DNA of 64,000 bases from Erythrobacter sp. SDW2 (GCF_021431965.1 NZ_CP090370.1:496001-560000), one strand, 5' to 3'; shown: positions 17,342 through 26,788, counted from the first letter of the stretch. A program made the numbers and translations. Notes: generated by a model from the letters alone, not told the origin.

Positions 17342-17941
17342 ATGATCGACACTGCCACCTGCCCGCTGGATTTCGCCGCCGCCCGCAAGGCCATGCTGGA
17401 CAGCCAGCTACGCACCTCGGGCGTCAACGAGCCCTTCGTGCTCGCTCGCATGGGTGCGGTTGCGCGCGAAGACTATGTCCCGCCCGAAGCGCAGGGCTAT
17501 TGCTACATGGATCGCGCGATCGCGCTGCCGGGCAATGGAACGCTGGCCCAGCCGGTTTCGCACGGCAAGATGCTGACCGCTGCCCGGCCCGGTGCGGGCG
17601 AGAGCGTGCTGGTGGTCGACAACGGCAATGGTTACCTGACCGCACTGGTCCAACCGCTCGCCGGCAAGTGCGACAGTGTGTCGGTTGAAGACGCGGCCGC
17701 GGGCAAGAAGCGCGGCAGCTATGACCTGATCCTGGTGGATGGTGCGATCGAGACTTTCCCGGCAGCGCTGGCCAAGCGGCTGGCCGATGGTGGCCGTGTG
17801 GTCACCGGCCTGATCGACAATGGCGTGACCCGCCTCGCAGTGGGCCGCATGGCTGGCAAGGACGTGGCCTTCCGCAATATCGAAGACATCGCCCTGCCAC
17901 GCCTCACCATCTTTGACGCACCCAAGGGCTGGAGCTTCTGA
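17342..17941 (+). CDS. Protein-L-isoaspartate O-methyltransferase-like protein
   Basis: A 199-residue protein related to Pcm. The N-terminus is typical (MLDSQLRTSGVNEPFVLARM; REDYVPPEAQGYCYMDRAI), as are GNGTLAQPVSHGKML and the later YDLILVDGAIETFP. The SAM-binding motif I is altered: where Pcm has an ExGTGSGY pattern this has VVDNGNGYLTAL, and the region after it is short. It may be a weakened or repurposed methyltransferase. It is two bases before a tolC-family gene and shares its promoter. Confidence 0.75.
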   Translation: MIDTATCPLDFAAARKAMLDSQLRTSGVNEPFVLARMGAVAREDYVPPEAQGYCYMDRAIALPGNGTLAQPVSHGKMLTAARPGAGESVLVVDNGNGYLTALVQPLAGKCDSVSVEDAAAGKKRGSYDLILVDGAIETFPAALAKRLADGGRVVTGLIDNGVTRLAVGRMAGKDVAFRNIEDIALPRLTIFDAPKGWSF

Positions 17942-17943
17942 CC

Positions 17944-19407
17944 ATGAACCGTTTCGCCCGCAAGGCCGCCTGGCTGGGAGGCGCAGCGCTGCTCGTCGCT
18001 GCTCCGGCGCAGGCCGATACGCTGCGCGAGGCGCTGGTGGAGGCCTACAATACCAATCCGACCCTCGCCGCAGCCCGCGCCCAGCAGCGGGCCGAGGACG
18101 AGAACCCCAATATCCAGCGTGCGCAGGGCTTGCCCAATGTCACGGCGACCGGCCAGTATGTCGAGTTCGTCAAGCCTTCGCCCAATTCCTTTGCGCCGAC
18201 CGAACGTCTGTTCAGCGTCGGGCCGGACCTGACAGTCCCGATCTATTCGGGTGGCGCAGTAAAGAACGGCATTGCTGCGGCCAAGGAACGTGTCGTGGCC
18301 GGCCAGGCGAGCCTCCGGGGAACCGAATCGGCGATCTTCAGCCAGGTTGTGGCCGCCTATATGGACGTGCTGCGGACCCAGGCGCTCGTCTCGCTCAACG
18401 CCAACCAGGTCGATGTCCTGTCTGTCAACCTGCAAGCGACACAGGACCGCTACGAAATCGGCGACCTGACCCGGACCGATGTCGCCCAGTCCGAATCGCG
18501 ACTGGCGCTTGCGACCGCGGATTTGCGGAGTGCCCAGGCGAACCTGATCCTGGCACGTGAAACCTATATCCAGCTGGTCGGCTCGGCGCCCGACGAACTG
18601 GAGCCGCCTCCGCCGCTTCCCGGACTGCCCGCCAACCCGATCGTTGCGGTCGACACGGCATTGGAGAACAATCCCGACCTGCTCGCCGCGCGCCAGCGGG
18701 CCGAAGCTGCCGGCTTCGATACCAAGGCTGCCGGTGCCGGGAGGATGCCGAGTGTCTCGGTGTTCGCCGGGCTCGATTACAACGACTATTTCGGGACGCT
18801 GCAGGGCGGTGCTCCCGGCCTCTCGCAGACCGAGACCACTGCGAGCACGGGCGTTCGTTTCTCGATCCCGATTTTCCAGGGTGGCCTGCCCGCCGCTCGC
18901 CAGCGCCAGGCCGCCGAGCGCGAGAACGCCGCACTGGAGCAGGTCATTGCAACCGAGCGTGACGTCATCGCCCAGACCCGCGCCGCGTTCTCGAGCTACC
19001 AGGCATCGCTGCAGGTGATCGAAAGCTCGCAAAAGGCCGTCTCTGCCGCCGAGCTCAGCCTCGAAGGCGTGCGGGCAGAAAATTCGATCGGCAACCGCAC
19101 CATTCTCGATGTGCTCAATGCCGAACAGGAACTGCTCCGCGCCCGCGCCCAGCTGGTGACGGCACGGCGCAATGCCTATGTCGCAGGCTTCTCGCTGCTT
19201 GCCGCGATAGGCAAGGCCGAGGCGCGCGACCTCGGCCTCGACGGCGGCGCGCTCTACGATCCGCTGACCAATTACGAGGCCGTCAACGGCCGCATCTGGG
19301 ACTGGGACCGCCCCGACGATGCCGCCGCGACGTCAACGAGAACCGTTGACATTCCCCCGGCAAACGCAGAGATTCCACAGGACGCGGCGGGGTTGCCGCA
19401 GCCATAG
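17944..19407 (+). CDS. tolC: TolC family outer-membrane efflux protein
   Basis: A 487-residue trimeric outer-membrane channel component for type I secretion or drug efflux. A signal peptide (GGAALLVAAPAQA) is followed by DTLREALVEAYNTNPTLAAAR, the standard start of TolC proteins. Two similar halves carry long heptad helices (AAGFDTKAAGAGRMPSVSV; QRQAAERENAALEQVIATER) and SIGNRTILDVLNAEQELL in the second repeat. No inner-membrane pump or adaptor gene is nearby, so it probably serves several systems. Confidence 0.92.
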   Translation: MNRFARKAAWLGGAALLVAAPAQADTLREALVEAYNTNPTLAAARAQQRAEDENPNIQRAQGLPNVTATGQYVEFVKPSPNSFAPTERLFSVGPDLTVPIYSGGAVKNGIAAAKERVVAGQASLRGTESAIFSQVVAAYMDVLRTQALVSLNANQVDVLSVNLQATQDRYEIGDLTRTDVAQSESRLALATADLRSAQANLILARETYIQLVGSAPDELEPPPPLPGLPANPIVAVDTALENNPDLLAARQRAEAAGFDTKAAGAGRMPSVSVFAGLDYNDYFGTLQGGAPGLSQTETTASTGVRFSIPIFQGGLPAARQRQAAERENAALEQVIATERDVIAQTRAAFSSYQASLQVIESSQKAVSAAELSLEGVRAENSIGNRTILDVLNAEQELLRARAQLVTARRNAYVAGFSLLAAIGKAEARDLGLDGGALYDPLTNYEAVNGRIWDWDRPDDAAATSTRTVDIPPANAEIPQDAAGLPQP

Positions 19408-19440
19408 GGTCTGCGAATCACGATTCAGGGGGGATACGGC

Positions 19441-19884
19441 ATGCGCCAGCAGGGCGAAGCCTCGGTCGAGGAAATTCTCGAATCGATCAAGAAAGTGATC
19501 GCGCGCGACAACCGCGATGGCGCGCTCGACGCGCGTCGTCGGCGCGAGAGCGAAGCTCAGGCGGAGGAGCTTACCGACGAGGGCGCGGAAGAGGTGCTTG
19601 AACTCGACGCCGATGCGGTGGTCGAGGATGGAGAGGCCGAAGGCGCCCCGCTGCTGACCGAAGCCGCTCGCGAATCGATGCGCGACAATCTTGCCGCGCT
19701 GGCAATGCTCGCCGAACCTGGTGCCAGGCCGCAGATCGTCCGATCGGGCGAGACTTCGCTCGAGGGGCTGGTGCGCGAAATGCTGCGCCCTATGCTGAGC
19801 CAGTGGCTCGACACCAACCTGCCGCCGATGGTCGAGCAGATGGTGCGCGACGAGATTGCCCGGATCGCCGGCAAGAAGGGCTGA
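19441..19884 (+). CDS. popZ: DUF2497 protein, PopZ-like polar organiser
   Basis: A 147-residue protein with the PopZ layout. It has a short N-terminal helix (SVEEILESIKKVIARDNR), a central acidic low-complexity region (ELTDEGAEEVLELDADAVVE), and a C-terminal helical oligomerisation region (VREMLRPMLSQWLDTNLPPM, then MVRDEIARIAGKKG). In Caulobacter, PopZ forms polar scaffolds that hold ParB-parS. The parABS locus 21 kb away makes that role plausible. Starts 33 bases after tolC. Confidence 0.82.
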   Translation: MRQQGEASVEEILESIKKVIARDNRDGALDARRRRESEAQAEELTDEGAEEVLELDADAVVEDGEAEGAPLLTEAARESMRDNLAALAMLAEPGARPQIVRSGETSLEGLVREMLRPMLSQWLDTNLPPMVEQMVRDEIARIAGKKG

Positions 19885-19946
19885 CGCGCCCTTCGCATCG
19901 GGAAAAATCCTTGCAGGCAGGCGTTGAGGGCTTAGACCCGCGCCCC

Positions 19947-22121
19947 ATGACAAAACATCTCGGGACTGCGCTGGCCCTCTGCCTCGCGACATCGCTTTCG
20001 ACCCCGCTGCTGGCGCAAGAGGCCGACCCCGCGCCCATGACCGCGCGCGACCTCGTCACCATGCCGCGCCTCGGCGCGCCGGCGGTGTCGCCCGACGGCA
20101 AATATGCCGTCTATTCGGTCACTGTGACAGACGAGGAGACGCTGGCGCGCAAGAGCGAGCTCTACCTGCGCAACCTGACCGATCTCGATTCGGCGCCGGT
20201 CAAGTTGGACCTCGGCGAATCGGCTTTCGGCGTCACTTTCGGGGCTGATGGCCTGCTCTACTTCCTCTCGGACCGTCCCGACGAAGGCACCACCGACAGC
20301 GAAGGAACCACGGAGGTCTGGCGCGCGGTGCTCGAAGCCAATGGCAACGTCACCGGACCGATGCAGGTGACCAATATCAGCACCCCGGTCGAAGGCTTCA
20401 CGCTATCGCCCAAGGCCGACGCGATTGCGCTGTGGGCTCCGGTGTCGCGCGACTGCGAAGCGTTCGGCTGCGGCACAGATGGCACGGCGCACCTGCCCGG
20501 TCCCGGCAACGGCCGCCTCTATGACGCCAATGACGGCTTCGTGCGCCATTGGGACGAATGGGAGACGCCGGGCACCTACAGCCGGATCTTCGTTTTCGGG
20601 CTGGAGGACGGCAGGGCGGTGGGCGATGGCGAACCACTCGATGGCCCGGCGGACGTAGATGGCGCTCTGACCGGCGATGCCCCGACCAAGCCCTTCGGCG
20701 GGGCTGAGGAAATCGCTTGGGCCCCCGACGGGTCGGCGGTCTATTTCACCGCCCGACTTGCCGACGCCCGGGAACCGTTGTCGACCAACCTCGACATCTA
20801 TCGCGCCGCGCTCGATGGCGGGCCGCCAGAGAACCTCACTGCAGACAACCAGGCAACCGATACCACGCCGGCGGCTTCGCCCGACGGGCGCTACCTCGCC
20901 TGGCTGGCGATGGAGCGCCCGACCTATGAGGCCGACCGGCTGCGGATCATGCTGCGCGACCTCAAGACCGGCGCTGTCCAGGAGCTGACGCAGGACTTCG
21001 ATCGCAGCTTCGGCTCGCTGGCATGGACACCCGATTCGAAATGGATCGTTGCCACCGCGCAGGACGTGCTCGACACGCCCGCTTTCCGGATCGATCCGAA
21101 GAGCGGAAAGGTCGAAAAACTCGATCTGATGGCGGGCAACGAGGCCCATATCGGCAATGTCGTGCCCTTGGCGGGCGATCGGCTGCTGTTCACCCGCGAT
21201 TCGATCGGAGCACCGGCCGAGCTGTTCCTGTCCGCCGAGTGGCAACAGGCCAAGCCACTGACCCAGGTAGCCTCGTCCAAGGTCGGCGCGATGGCTGCGA
21301 CTGTAACCACCCGCTTCAGCTTCGCCGGTGCCAATGGCGATACCGTGTGGGGCCAGATCACCAAGCTGGAGGATTTCGACGGCGCGATGCCCGCGATCCT
21401 CTACATCCACGGCGGCCCTCAGGGTTCGTTCAACGATGCCTGGTCGACCCGCTGGAATCCGCGCGTGCTGGCGAGCCAGGGCTATGCGGTGATCTCGGTC
21501 GATTTCCACGGCAGCACCGGATACGGCGAGGCCTTTACCGATGCGATCAACCGGGACTGGGGCGGCAAACCGCTGGAGGACCTGCAGAAAGGTCTCGCTG
21601 CCGCGCTCGCGCTCGATCCGCAAATCGATGGCGACCGCGCCTGCGCCATGGGCGCGAGCTATGGCGGCTACATGGTCAACTGGATCGCCGGCAACTGGCC
21701 CGACCGGTTCGACTGCCTGGTCAACCACAACGGCCTGTTCGACAACCGCGCGTTCTATTTCTCGACGGAAGAAAAATGGTTCCCGCGCTGGGACTTCGGC
21801 GGCTCCTATGCCGAATCGGCCGCAACCTATGAGAAGTGGAATCCGGTGAACCACATCGATGCGTGGAAGACGCCGATGCTGGTGGTGCTGGGCGAGAAGG
21901 ATTTCCGAGTCCCCTATACTCAGGGACTGGGTGCCTTCACTGTGCTGCAGGAAAAGGATATCCCGGCGCAGTTGCTGGTCTTCCCGACCGAAAACCACTG
22001 GGTGCTGGGCGCCAAGAATTCGCTGCAGTGGCACGATACGGTGTTCGCGTGGCTTGAGCGCTGGCTGAAGTCCGACGACGAGCAAACGAGCGAGGGCGAG
22101 GGCGAGGGCGAGGGCGAGTGA
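19947..22121 (+). CDS. S9 family (prolyl oligopeptidase-type) peptidase
   Basis: A 724-residue exported serine peptidase resembling dipeptidyl/acylaminoacyl peptidases. It has a signal peptide ([18 protein letters not shown]), a beta-propeller domain with repeated [20 protein letters not shown]-type blades, and a C-terminal alpha/beta hydrolase domain. The triad is Ser571 (GASYGGYM), Asp652 (GEKDFRVP) and His684 (TENHWVLG). The start is chosen at the signal peptide. The last ten residues form a Ser-Glu-Gly repeat encoded by a tandem GAGGGC tract. Confidence 0.93.
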   Translation: MTKHLGTALALCLATSLSTPLLAQEADPAPMTARDLVTMPRLGAPAVSPDGKYAVYSVTVTDEETLARKSELYLRNLTDLDSAPVKLDLGESAFGVTFGADGLLYFLSDRPDEGTTDSEGTTEVWRAVLEANGNVTGPMQVTNISTPVEGFTLSPKADAIALWAPVSRDCEAFGCGTDGTAHLPGPGNGRLYDANDGFVRHWDEWETPGTYSRIFVFGLEDGRAVGDGEPLDGPADVDGALTGDAPTKPFGGAEEIAWAPDGSAVYFTARLADAREPLSTNLDIYRAALDGGPPENLTADNQATDTTPAASPDGRYLAWLAMERPTYEADRLRIMLRDLKTGAVQELTQDFDRSFGSLAWTPDSKWIVATAQDVLDTPAFRIDPKSGKVEKLDLMAGNEAHIGNVVPLAGDRLLFTRDSIGAPAELFLSAEWQQAKPLTQVASSKVGAMAATVTTRFSFAGANGDTVWGQITKLEDFDGAMPAILYIHGGPQGSFNDAWSTRWNPRVLASQGYAVISVDFHGSTGYGEAFTDAINRDWGGKPLEDLQKGLAAALALDPQIDGDRACAMGASYGGYMVNWIAGNWPDRFDCLVNHNGLFDNRAFYFSTEEKWFPRWDFGGSYAESAATYEKWNPVNHIDAWKTPMLVVLGEKDFRVPYTQGLGAFTVLQEKDIPAQLLVFPTENHWVLGAKNSLQWHDTVFAWLERWLKSDDEQTSEGEGEGEGE
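22092..22115 (+). repeat. Tandem hexanucleotide repeat, (GAGGGC) x4
   Basis: Four exact GAGGGC units end just before the peptidase stop and encode its Glu-Gly tail. The array is in frame, so unit number changes would alter only tail length, and the downstream ferredoxin start lies six bases beyond. Confidence 0.9.
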
Positions 22122-22489
22122 CATCCGAGCGCCAGCTCGACAAGGCCCGCACCGCGCTCGGCTTCATCGGCGGCGAGACGCTCACCCGGCACATCTTCCT
22201 CTGTGCGCTGAGCGAGAAGCAGAAATGCTGCCACCGCGAGGATGGCGAGCGGGCGTGGAAATATTTGAAGCGGCGCTTCAAGGAGCTCGAACTGAACGAA
22301 AGGTTCGGACTCCAGCGGACCAAGGCGGATTGCCTGCAAGTCTGCGCCGCCGGGCCAGTCGCGGTCGTCTGGCCCGACCGGATCTGGTATCATTCCTGCG
22401 ATGAAGCTGCGCTGGAGGCGATCATCCAGCAGCACCTGATCGGTGGCGTGCCGGTTGAACAGTACCGGCTTCGCACAGCAGAGGATTAG
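22118..22489 (+). CDS. Thioredoxin-like [2Fe-2S] ferredoxin family protein
   Basis: A 123-residue protein. [14 protein letters not shown] and [20 protein letters not shown] supply the four-Cys pattern of the thioredoxin-like 2Fe-2S ferredoxins, and [20 protein letters not shown] is the usual C-terminal segment. The start is a GTG overlapping the peptidase stop (GTGA), so translation is probably coupled. It is likely a cytoplasmic electron carrier; the partner is unknown. Confidence 0.82.
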   Translation: MTSERQLDKARTALGFIGGETLTRHIFLCALSEKQKCCHREDGERAWKYLKRRFKELELNERFGLQRTKADCLQVCAAGPVAVVWPDRIWYHSCDEAALEAIIQQHLIGGVPVEQYRLRTAED

Positions 22490-22779
22490 TCCTCGCCGTT
22501 CCTGGGCAGGCGGTTGTCGACCGAATCGTCATGTCCCGTGCCGTTGCTCAGGAACACCAGCCCCATCAGCGCGCTCATCAGCATCATCGAGAAACCGATC
22601 CCGAGGCCGACCGCGATGAAAAAGTGCGGCGAGACATCGTTGTTGTTGGTGTAGAGCAATGCCAGCGCGATCACGACGACGCCAACGGTCGCCAGAAACA
22701 TGAAGCGCATCAGCCGGCGATAGCGGGCCCAGGCGAAAGCCGCGTTTTCGGGATCGTCGAGCGGGGATTTGCCAACCAT
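22486..22779 (-). CDS. Small two-helix membrane protein
   Basis: A 97-residue protein with two transmembrane helices ([39 protein letters not shown]) and a charged N-terminus ([20 protein letters not shown]). AGGAGG five bases before the ATG fixes the start. I do not recognise a named family with certainty. It converges with the ferredoxin gene, their stop codons overlapping by four bases. Confidence 0.75.
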   Translation of the reverse strand: MVGKSPLDDPENAAFAWARYRRLMRFMFLATVGVVVIALALLYTNNNDVSPHFFIAVGLGIGFSMMLMSALMGLVFLSNGTGHDDSVDNRLPRNGED

Positions 22780-22878
22780 GCGCGCCTCCTGAACCTCTCG
22801 CCGCAGACAGTAAAGCGCGGGATTCGCCAAAAGCGCCAATCCGTGTCATCTTCCGTGATGTTGTGAAGGAGGAGCGAG

Positions 22879-23310
22879 ATGGAAATCGGACATCTGATCG
22901 CCGGGCGCAGCCCCTCGGACATCATCAGCGTCGATGCGGGCCAACCGGTCCGCGAGGCTGTGGCGATCCTTGCCGGCAAGCGGATCGGGGCGCTGCCGGT
23001 GATGCAGGACGGCAGCATCGTCGGCATCTTTTCGGAGCGCGACGTGGTCTACCGCATGGCCGAGGAAGGCACTGCCTGCCTCGACAAGCTGGTGGCTCAG
23101 GTGATGACCGCGCCGCCGATCTCGGTCGAGAGAAACACGACGGTAATCGAAGCGCTGGGCCTTATGACCCGTCGGCGCATTCGCCACCTGCCGGTGATGG
23201 ACAATGGCAGCTTTGTGGGCTTCGTTTCGATCGGCGACCTGGTGAAATCGCGGATCGACGAGGTCGAGCACGAGGCGCAGGCGATGCGCGAATATATCAC
23301 CACGGCTTGA
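22879..23310 (+). CDS. Tandem CBS-domain protein
   Basis: A 143-residue protein consisting of two CBS motifs: residues about 10-65 (REAVAILAGKRIGALPVM; IVGIFSERDVVYRM) and 75-130 (VIEALGLMTRRRIRHLPVMD; FVGFVSIGDLVKSRI). CBS pairs usually bind adenine nucleotides and act as energy sensors. No catalytic domain is attached, so it may act on a partner in trans. GGAGGAG lies upstream of the ATG. Confidence 0.9.
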   Translation: MEIGHLIAGRSPSDIISVDAGQPVREAVAILAGKRIGALPVMQDGSIVGIFSERDVVYRMAEEGTACLDKLVAQVMTAPPISVERNTTVIEALGLMTRRRIRHLPVMDNGSFVGFVSIGDLVKSRIDEVEHEAQAMREYITTA

Positions 23311-23341
23311 GACGCGACCCGGCAAGGCCTACATCACCGCC

Positions 23342-23683
23342 ATGAGCGAGACTGCTACCCTCAACCCGGCCCTGACCGAATCCGCCGCCGCGCGGGTGCG
23401 CCGGATCGCGGAGAAGCAGGGCAAGCCCGCTATCTTGCGGCTCGCCGTCGAGGGCGGAGGCTGCTCGGGCTTCCAGTACAAGTTCGAATTGGCCGATGCG
23501 GTGGAAAGCGACGACACCCAGACGCAAACCGACGGTGTTACGCTGGTGGTGGATCCGGTCAGCCTCGATCTTGTTGCCGGGTGCACCGTCGATTTCGTCG
23601 AATCGCTCGGAGGGGCGGCGTTCCGGGTGGAGAATCCGCAAGCCGCCGCAGGTTGCGGTTGCGGTTCGAGCTTCGGCATCTAA
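23342..23683 (+). CDS. erpA: HesB/IscA-type iron-sulfur cluster insertion protein (ErpA-like)
   Basis: A 113-residue A-type carrier. The three conserved Cys are in GGGCSGFQYKFEL and in the terminal GCGCGSSF motif. It would accept Fe-S clusters from the assembly machinery and pass them to apo-enzymes such as the class I fumarase encoded in this window. It is isolated from isc/suf genes, which fits ErpA, but IscA and SufA differ little in sequence. Confidence 0.8.
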   Translation: MSETATLNPALTESAAARVRRIAEKQGKPAILRLAVEGGGCSGFQYKFELADAVESDDTQTQTDGVTLVVDPVSLDLVAGCTVDFVESLGGAAFRVENPQAAAGCGCGSSFGI

Positions 23684-23692
23684 GGTCCGCGC

Positions 23693-24478
23693 ATGCGGAT
23701 CGCTACATTCAACATCAATGGCATCAAGGCGCGGCTGCCGCGCCTGATCGAATGGCTCGAGGAAACACGGCCCGCGGTCGCCTGCCTGCAGGAAATCAAG
23801 ACGCAGGACGAAGGCTTCCCCGCCGAGGAACTCGAGAAGATCGGCTATCACGCGATCTGGCACGGGCAGAAGAGCTTCAACGGCGTGGCGATCCTCGCCG
23901 ACGGGGTGAAACCGGTCGAGGTGCAACGCGGACTCGGCATCGATGGCCCGAAGGAGGGCGAGGGCGAGCAGGCGCGCTATCTGGAAGCCGAGGTCAACGG
24001 CGTGCGCATCTGCAACCTTTATCTCCCCAACGGCAACCCCCATCCCGGACCCAAGTTCGACTACAAGCTGGCGTGGATGGAGAAGTTGCGCGCGCGCATG
24101 GCGGAGATCTGGGCCGAGGAAATGCCGGCCGTGGTGCTGGGCGACTTCAACGTCATCCCGGAAGACAAAGACGTCTGGTCGCCCAAGGCCATGGCCGACG
24201 ATGCGTTGATGCAGCCGGAATCGCGCGATGCTTACCACCAACTGCTGGCTGACGGCTGGACCGACGCGATCAACGCCCGCAACCCGCGCGGTGGGGTCTG
24301 GACCTATTGGGATTACCAAGCCGGCGCGTGGCAGCGTGACCATGGCTTCCGCATCGACCACTGCCTGCTCTCGCCCGAGCTGGCCGACCGGCTCGTCGCC
24401 TGCGGGGTCGACAAGGAATACCGGGGGCGCGAGAAGGCGAGCGACCACACGCCGGTGTGGGTCGAAGTCGCGGTCTAG
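23693..24478 (+). CDS. xth: Exodeoxyribonuclease III
   Basis: A 261-residue AP endonuclease and 3'-5' exonuclease for base excision repair. The N-terminus MRIATFNINGIKARLPRLIE is typical. Catalytic motifs are CLQEIKTQDEGFP (metal Glu), NLYLPNGNPHPGPKFDYKL, VVLGDFNVIPED, and the terminal SDHTPVWVEV with the catalytic His. It begins nine bases after the IscA-type gene and may be read with it. Confidence 0.95.
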   Translation: MRIATFNINGIKARLPRLIEWLEETRPAVACLQEIKTQDEGFPAEELEKIGYHAIWHGQKSFNGVAILADGVKPVEVQRGLGIDGPKEGEGEQARYLEAEVNGVRICNLYLPNGNPHPGPKFDYKLAWMEKLRARMAEIWAEEMPAVVLGDFNVIPEDKDVWSPKAMADDALMQPESRDAYHQLLADGWTDAINARNPRGGVWTYWDYQAGAWQRDHGFRIDHCLLSPELADRLVACGVDKEYRGREKASDHTPVWVEVAV

Positions 24479-24565
24479 CCGCCAAATGCGAGAAGACCCC
24501 GCCGCCGCACATGCGACGACGGGGGCTCCTGCGACCCTATCCCTTCGGGAGAGGAAGGGACGGGC

Positions 24566-25213
24566 TTAGCGGTAGAAAATGTGGGTGCTGATCGTTGCCA
24601 GCGCCTGTTTGCGATAGCTCCACTTGGGCTTCACGTAGTTGGCGTGGAAATAGAGCGCGTCACCGGCCGCGCTGTCCCACAGGCCCTCATGGGCGATGCG
24701 GGCTATCTTGACCGCCTGCTGCCAGACGAGCGAGCGGCGCTTGATCGACGGCATGCGGCCACCCTTGACGAAAGAGAATTGCGAGCGCTGGTACACCACG
24801 CCGCAATAGTCCGAGGGGAACAGGTCGGACTCGGCGCGATTGATGACGACCTGCGCTACCGCCAGCTGGCCCGCAAGCGGCTCGCCGCGCGATTCGAAGT
24901 AGATTGCGCCGGCCAGGCATTCCATCTGCCGCGACAGCTGCGCCGGGGCGTCGAGCCGGGCGACGAGCTGGGCAAGGCTTTCGGCCTCGACCTCGGTCTC
25001 TGCGGCGGGTGCTTCGGCTTCAGGCAGCGGCTGGACGACTTCCTGTGCCACGAACTTCGGAACGGTCTCTTCGACCAGCGGGGCTGCGACGTCGGCAGAA
25101 GGGGTCGCCTCGGTCGCTTGCGCGTTGGCACCCGAAAGCTCGGTGTTGCCAGCGATGGTGGCGAGGCCGACGGCAAGGGCGGCCACGCCCGCGAAATGGG
25201 TCTTGCGACTCAT
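24566..25213 (-). CDS. SleB/CwlJ-type cell wall hydrolase
   Basis: A 215-residue exported peptidoglycan hydrolase. The N-terminal hydrophobic segment (GVAALAVGLATIAGN) is a signal or anchor, followed by an Ala/Pro/Glu-rich linker. From about residue 97 comes the Hydrolase_2 domain: ECLAGAIYFESRGEPLAGQL with the catalytic Glu, AVAQVVINRAESDLFPSDYC, CGVVYQRSQFSF, and ALYFHANYVKPKW. It is the last gene of the minus-strand block running from the putative origin. The 201-base gap upstream shows no further gene. Confidence 0.88.
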   Translation of the reverse strand: MSRKTHFAGVAALAVGLATIAGNTELSGANAQATEATPSADVAAPLVEETVPKFVAQEVVQPLPEAEAPAAETEVEAESLAQLVARLDAPAQLSRQMECLAGAIYFESRGEPLAGQLAVAQVVINRAESDLFPSDYCGVVYQRSQFSFVKGGRMPSIKRRSLVWQQAVKIARIAHEGLWDSAAGDALYFHANYVKPKWSYRKQALATISTHIFYR

Positions 25214-25414
25214 GAAACTCGGTCAATATGCGGTGAGCGCACCTGGCGCAGGCTGGAACCTGTCTCGCGTTGTTTGCGTTACTGGGGGGTTGTTCGTTGC
25301 TAGCCTGCCGGCCGCTCCCCGTCTGCGTGCTAATGCTGCAACCGGAATGTTGCGGCACCGCCTGCGCACATGGAGAACGGCGCGCCAAATAGGTTTCGGG
25401 ACGCTTAAGTCAAC

Positions 25415-25753
25415 TTAACGCGGCAGCGATGCGATGAACCGTGCCGGATCCGCGATGTCTACCTCGAGGATCCAGAGATCGCTGTCCTGGCGCTGCCGTT
25501 TCGCCAAATAATCGGAGAATTCCGTTTTTTTATCAATATCTTCCATGCACGAAAGGGTCCAGGCTCGGCTTCCGTCGAGCTGGGGCATCCTTTCGTAAAA
25601 TTGCGCGGACGAGCCACTTTCTATGGTTACCAGTGCGATCGTCCCGGCGTCACGCTCACCTTTGGCAAGCACGGTGGCAAAACCGCCCCTAGCCTCGACA
25701 AGCCGGATCAGAGCGGACACTTCGAGATGCGCGGGAAGGCGCGAATCAGGCAT
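25415..25753 (-). CDS. DUF1491 family protein
   Basis: A 112-residue cytoplasmic protein with the family's start (SRLPAHLEVSALIRLVEARG) and DAGTIALVTIES. The C-terminal half (DSDLWILEVDIADPARFIAS) also fits. Function is unknown; the family is restricted mainly to alphaproteobacteria. The ATG overlaps the end of the thioesterase gene by eight bases, so the two are co-transcribed. The frame continues upstream but loses family character. Confidence 0.8.
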   Translation of the reverse strand: MPDSRLPAHLEVSALIRLVEARGGFATVLAKGERDAGTIALVTIESGSSAQFYERMPQLDGSRAWTLSCMEDIDKKTEFSDYLAKRQRQDSDLWILEVDIADPARFIASLPR

Positions 25754-26204
25754 TGGAGCTCGTGTCCGCATATCCGGGCAGGCCCGACAGCGGAATATGC
25801 GAACGCATGAAGGTCCCGGTGCCGCGGCCGATTTCCTCGCCCTCATGGTCGACCAATCGTGATTCCGCCACGAACACGCGGCGCTTGCCACTGATCCAGC
25901 GGCCCTCGGCGACCACCTCCCCGACGCGCACCGGCTTGGTGAAATGGAGGTTGAAAGAGGTCGTCAGCAGGAAGCGGTCGGTCACCAGCGTGTTGGCGGC
26001 GTAAAAGGCCGCATCGTCGAGCATCTTGAAGTAGATCGTGCCATGCGCAGCACCGGCGGCATGGTAGCTCTCCTCGGTGATCTGGAACACGATCCGCGAA
26101 CGGCCCTCGCCTTCGACATGAAGCTGCGATTCAAACAGCCGGTTGATCGGCGCAGAGGTATAGAGCCGTTCCAGCGCGCGGTAATGGAGACTCGCCCCGC
26201 CCAT
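25746..26204 (-). CDS. PaaI/hotdog-fold thioesterase
   Basis: About 152 residues with a single hotdog domain: AGAAHGTIYFKMLDDAAFYAAN holds the active-site region, followed by LTTSFNLHFTKPVRVGEVVAEG and the terminal beta strand VFVAESRLVDHEGEEIGRG. It probably hydrolyses acyl-CoA thioesters. An in-frame ATG at 26246 would extend it by 14 residues and overlap ptsN by 26 bases without a ribosome site, so the shorter start is preferred. Confidence 0.82.
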   Translation of the reverse strand: MGGASLHYRALERLYTSAPINRLFESQLHVEGEGRSRIVFQITEESYHAAGAAHGTIYFKMLDDAAFYAANTLVTDRFLLTTSFNLHFTKPVRVGEVVAEGRWISGKRRVFVAESRLVDHEGEEIGRGTGTFMRSHIPLSGLPGYADTSSNA

Positions 26205-26220
26205 CGCTTGAGCGCCATCC

Positions 26221-26682
26221 TCAGGCAGCGGCACGTTCGACCGCATTGGTGATCAGCGCGTAGAGCGCGGCGTTGTCCGGGGCTTCGGCCAGCTGCCGGT
26301 GCACCTCTTCATCGCGCACCAGCCGCGAAATTGCGGCGAGGGCATGCAGGTGGGTCGCCCCGGAATTGGCCGGGGAGAGGAGGCCGAAGACAAGGTCGAC
26401 CGGCATGCCGTCAGCCGAGCCGAAATCGCACGGCTCTTCCAGCCGGAGCAGCGCCACCTTGGGGCTTCGCAGGTCTTCGAGTCGGGCATGCGGAATGGCC
26501 GCGCCGCGCCCGAACCCGGTGCTGCCCAGCTTCTCGCGCTCTTCAAGGCCTTCAAGCACCATTCCGGCGTCGAGACCGTAAACTTCGGCAAAATGCTCCG
26601 CCAGCAGCGCCAGGATTTGAGGCTTGCTGGTCGCGGCAACACTCTTCACCGCTTCTGGTGGAAATCGAAACAGGGCGTCCAT
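26221..26682 (-). CDS. ptsN: Nitrogen-type PTS IIA component (PtsN)
   Basis: A 153-residue EIIA-Ntr protein. The phosphorylated His is in GRGAAIPHARLEDL, preceded by LEEREKLGSTGFG; SPKVALLRLEEPCDFG and VDLVFGLLSPANSGATHLHAL complete the fold. It takes part in a regulatory phosphorelay linked to nitrogen, carbon and potassium status. It follows hpf, the usual arrangement next to rpoN, but rpoN is not in the window. Confidence 0.9.
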   Translation of the reverse strand: MDALFRFPPEAVKSVAATSKPQILALLAEHFAEVYGLDAGMVLEGLEEREKLGSTGFGRGAAIPHARLEDLRSPKVALLRLEEPCDFGSADGMPVDLVFGLLSPANSGATHLHALAAISRLVRDEEVHRQLAEAPDNAALYALITNAVERAAA

Positions 26683-26788
26683 AACTAAGCGGGTGGTCTT
26701 TCGACAAACAATCGGGAGAATGAAAACCACGCCCTTCCAGGGGCTTGTGGTCACGTTGGAGTTGCTTGGAGTCCTGCCGCAAGCAAGC

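Noticed and set aside
25214-25414. The gap between the cell wall hydrolase gene and DUF1491 as a site for a small gene.
   Set aside because: The short frames have no ribosome site or recognisable product; it is probably promoter and leader sequence.
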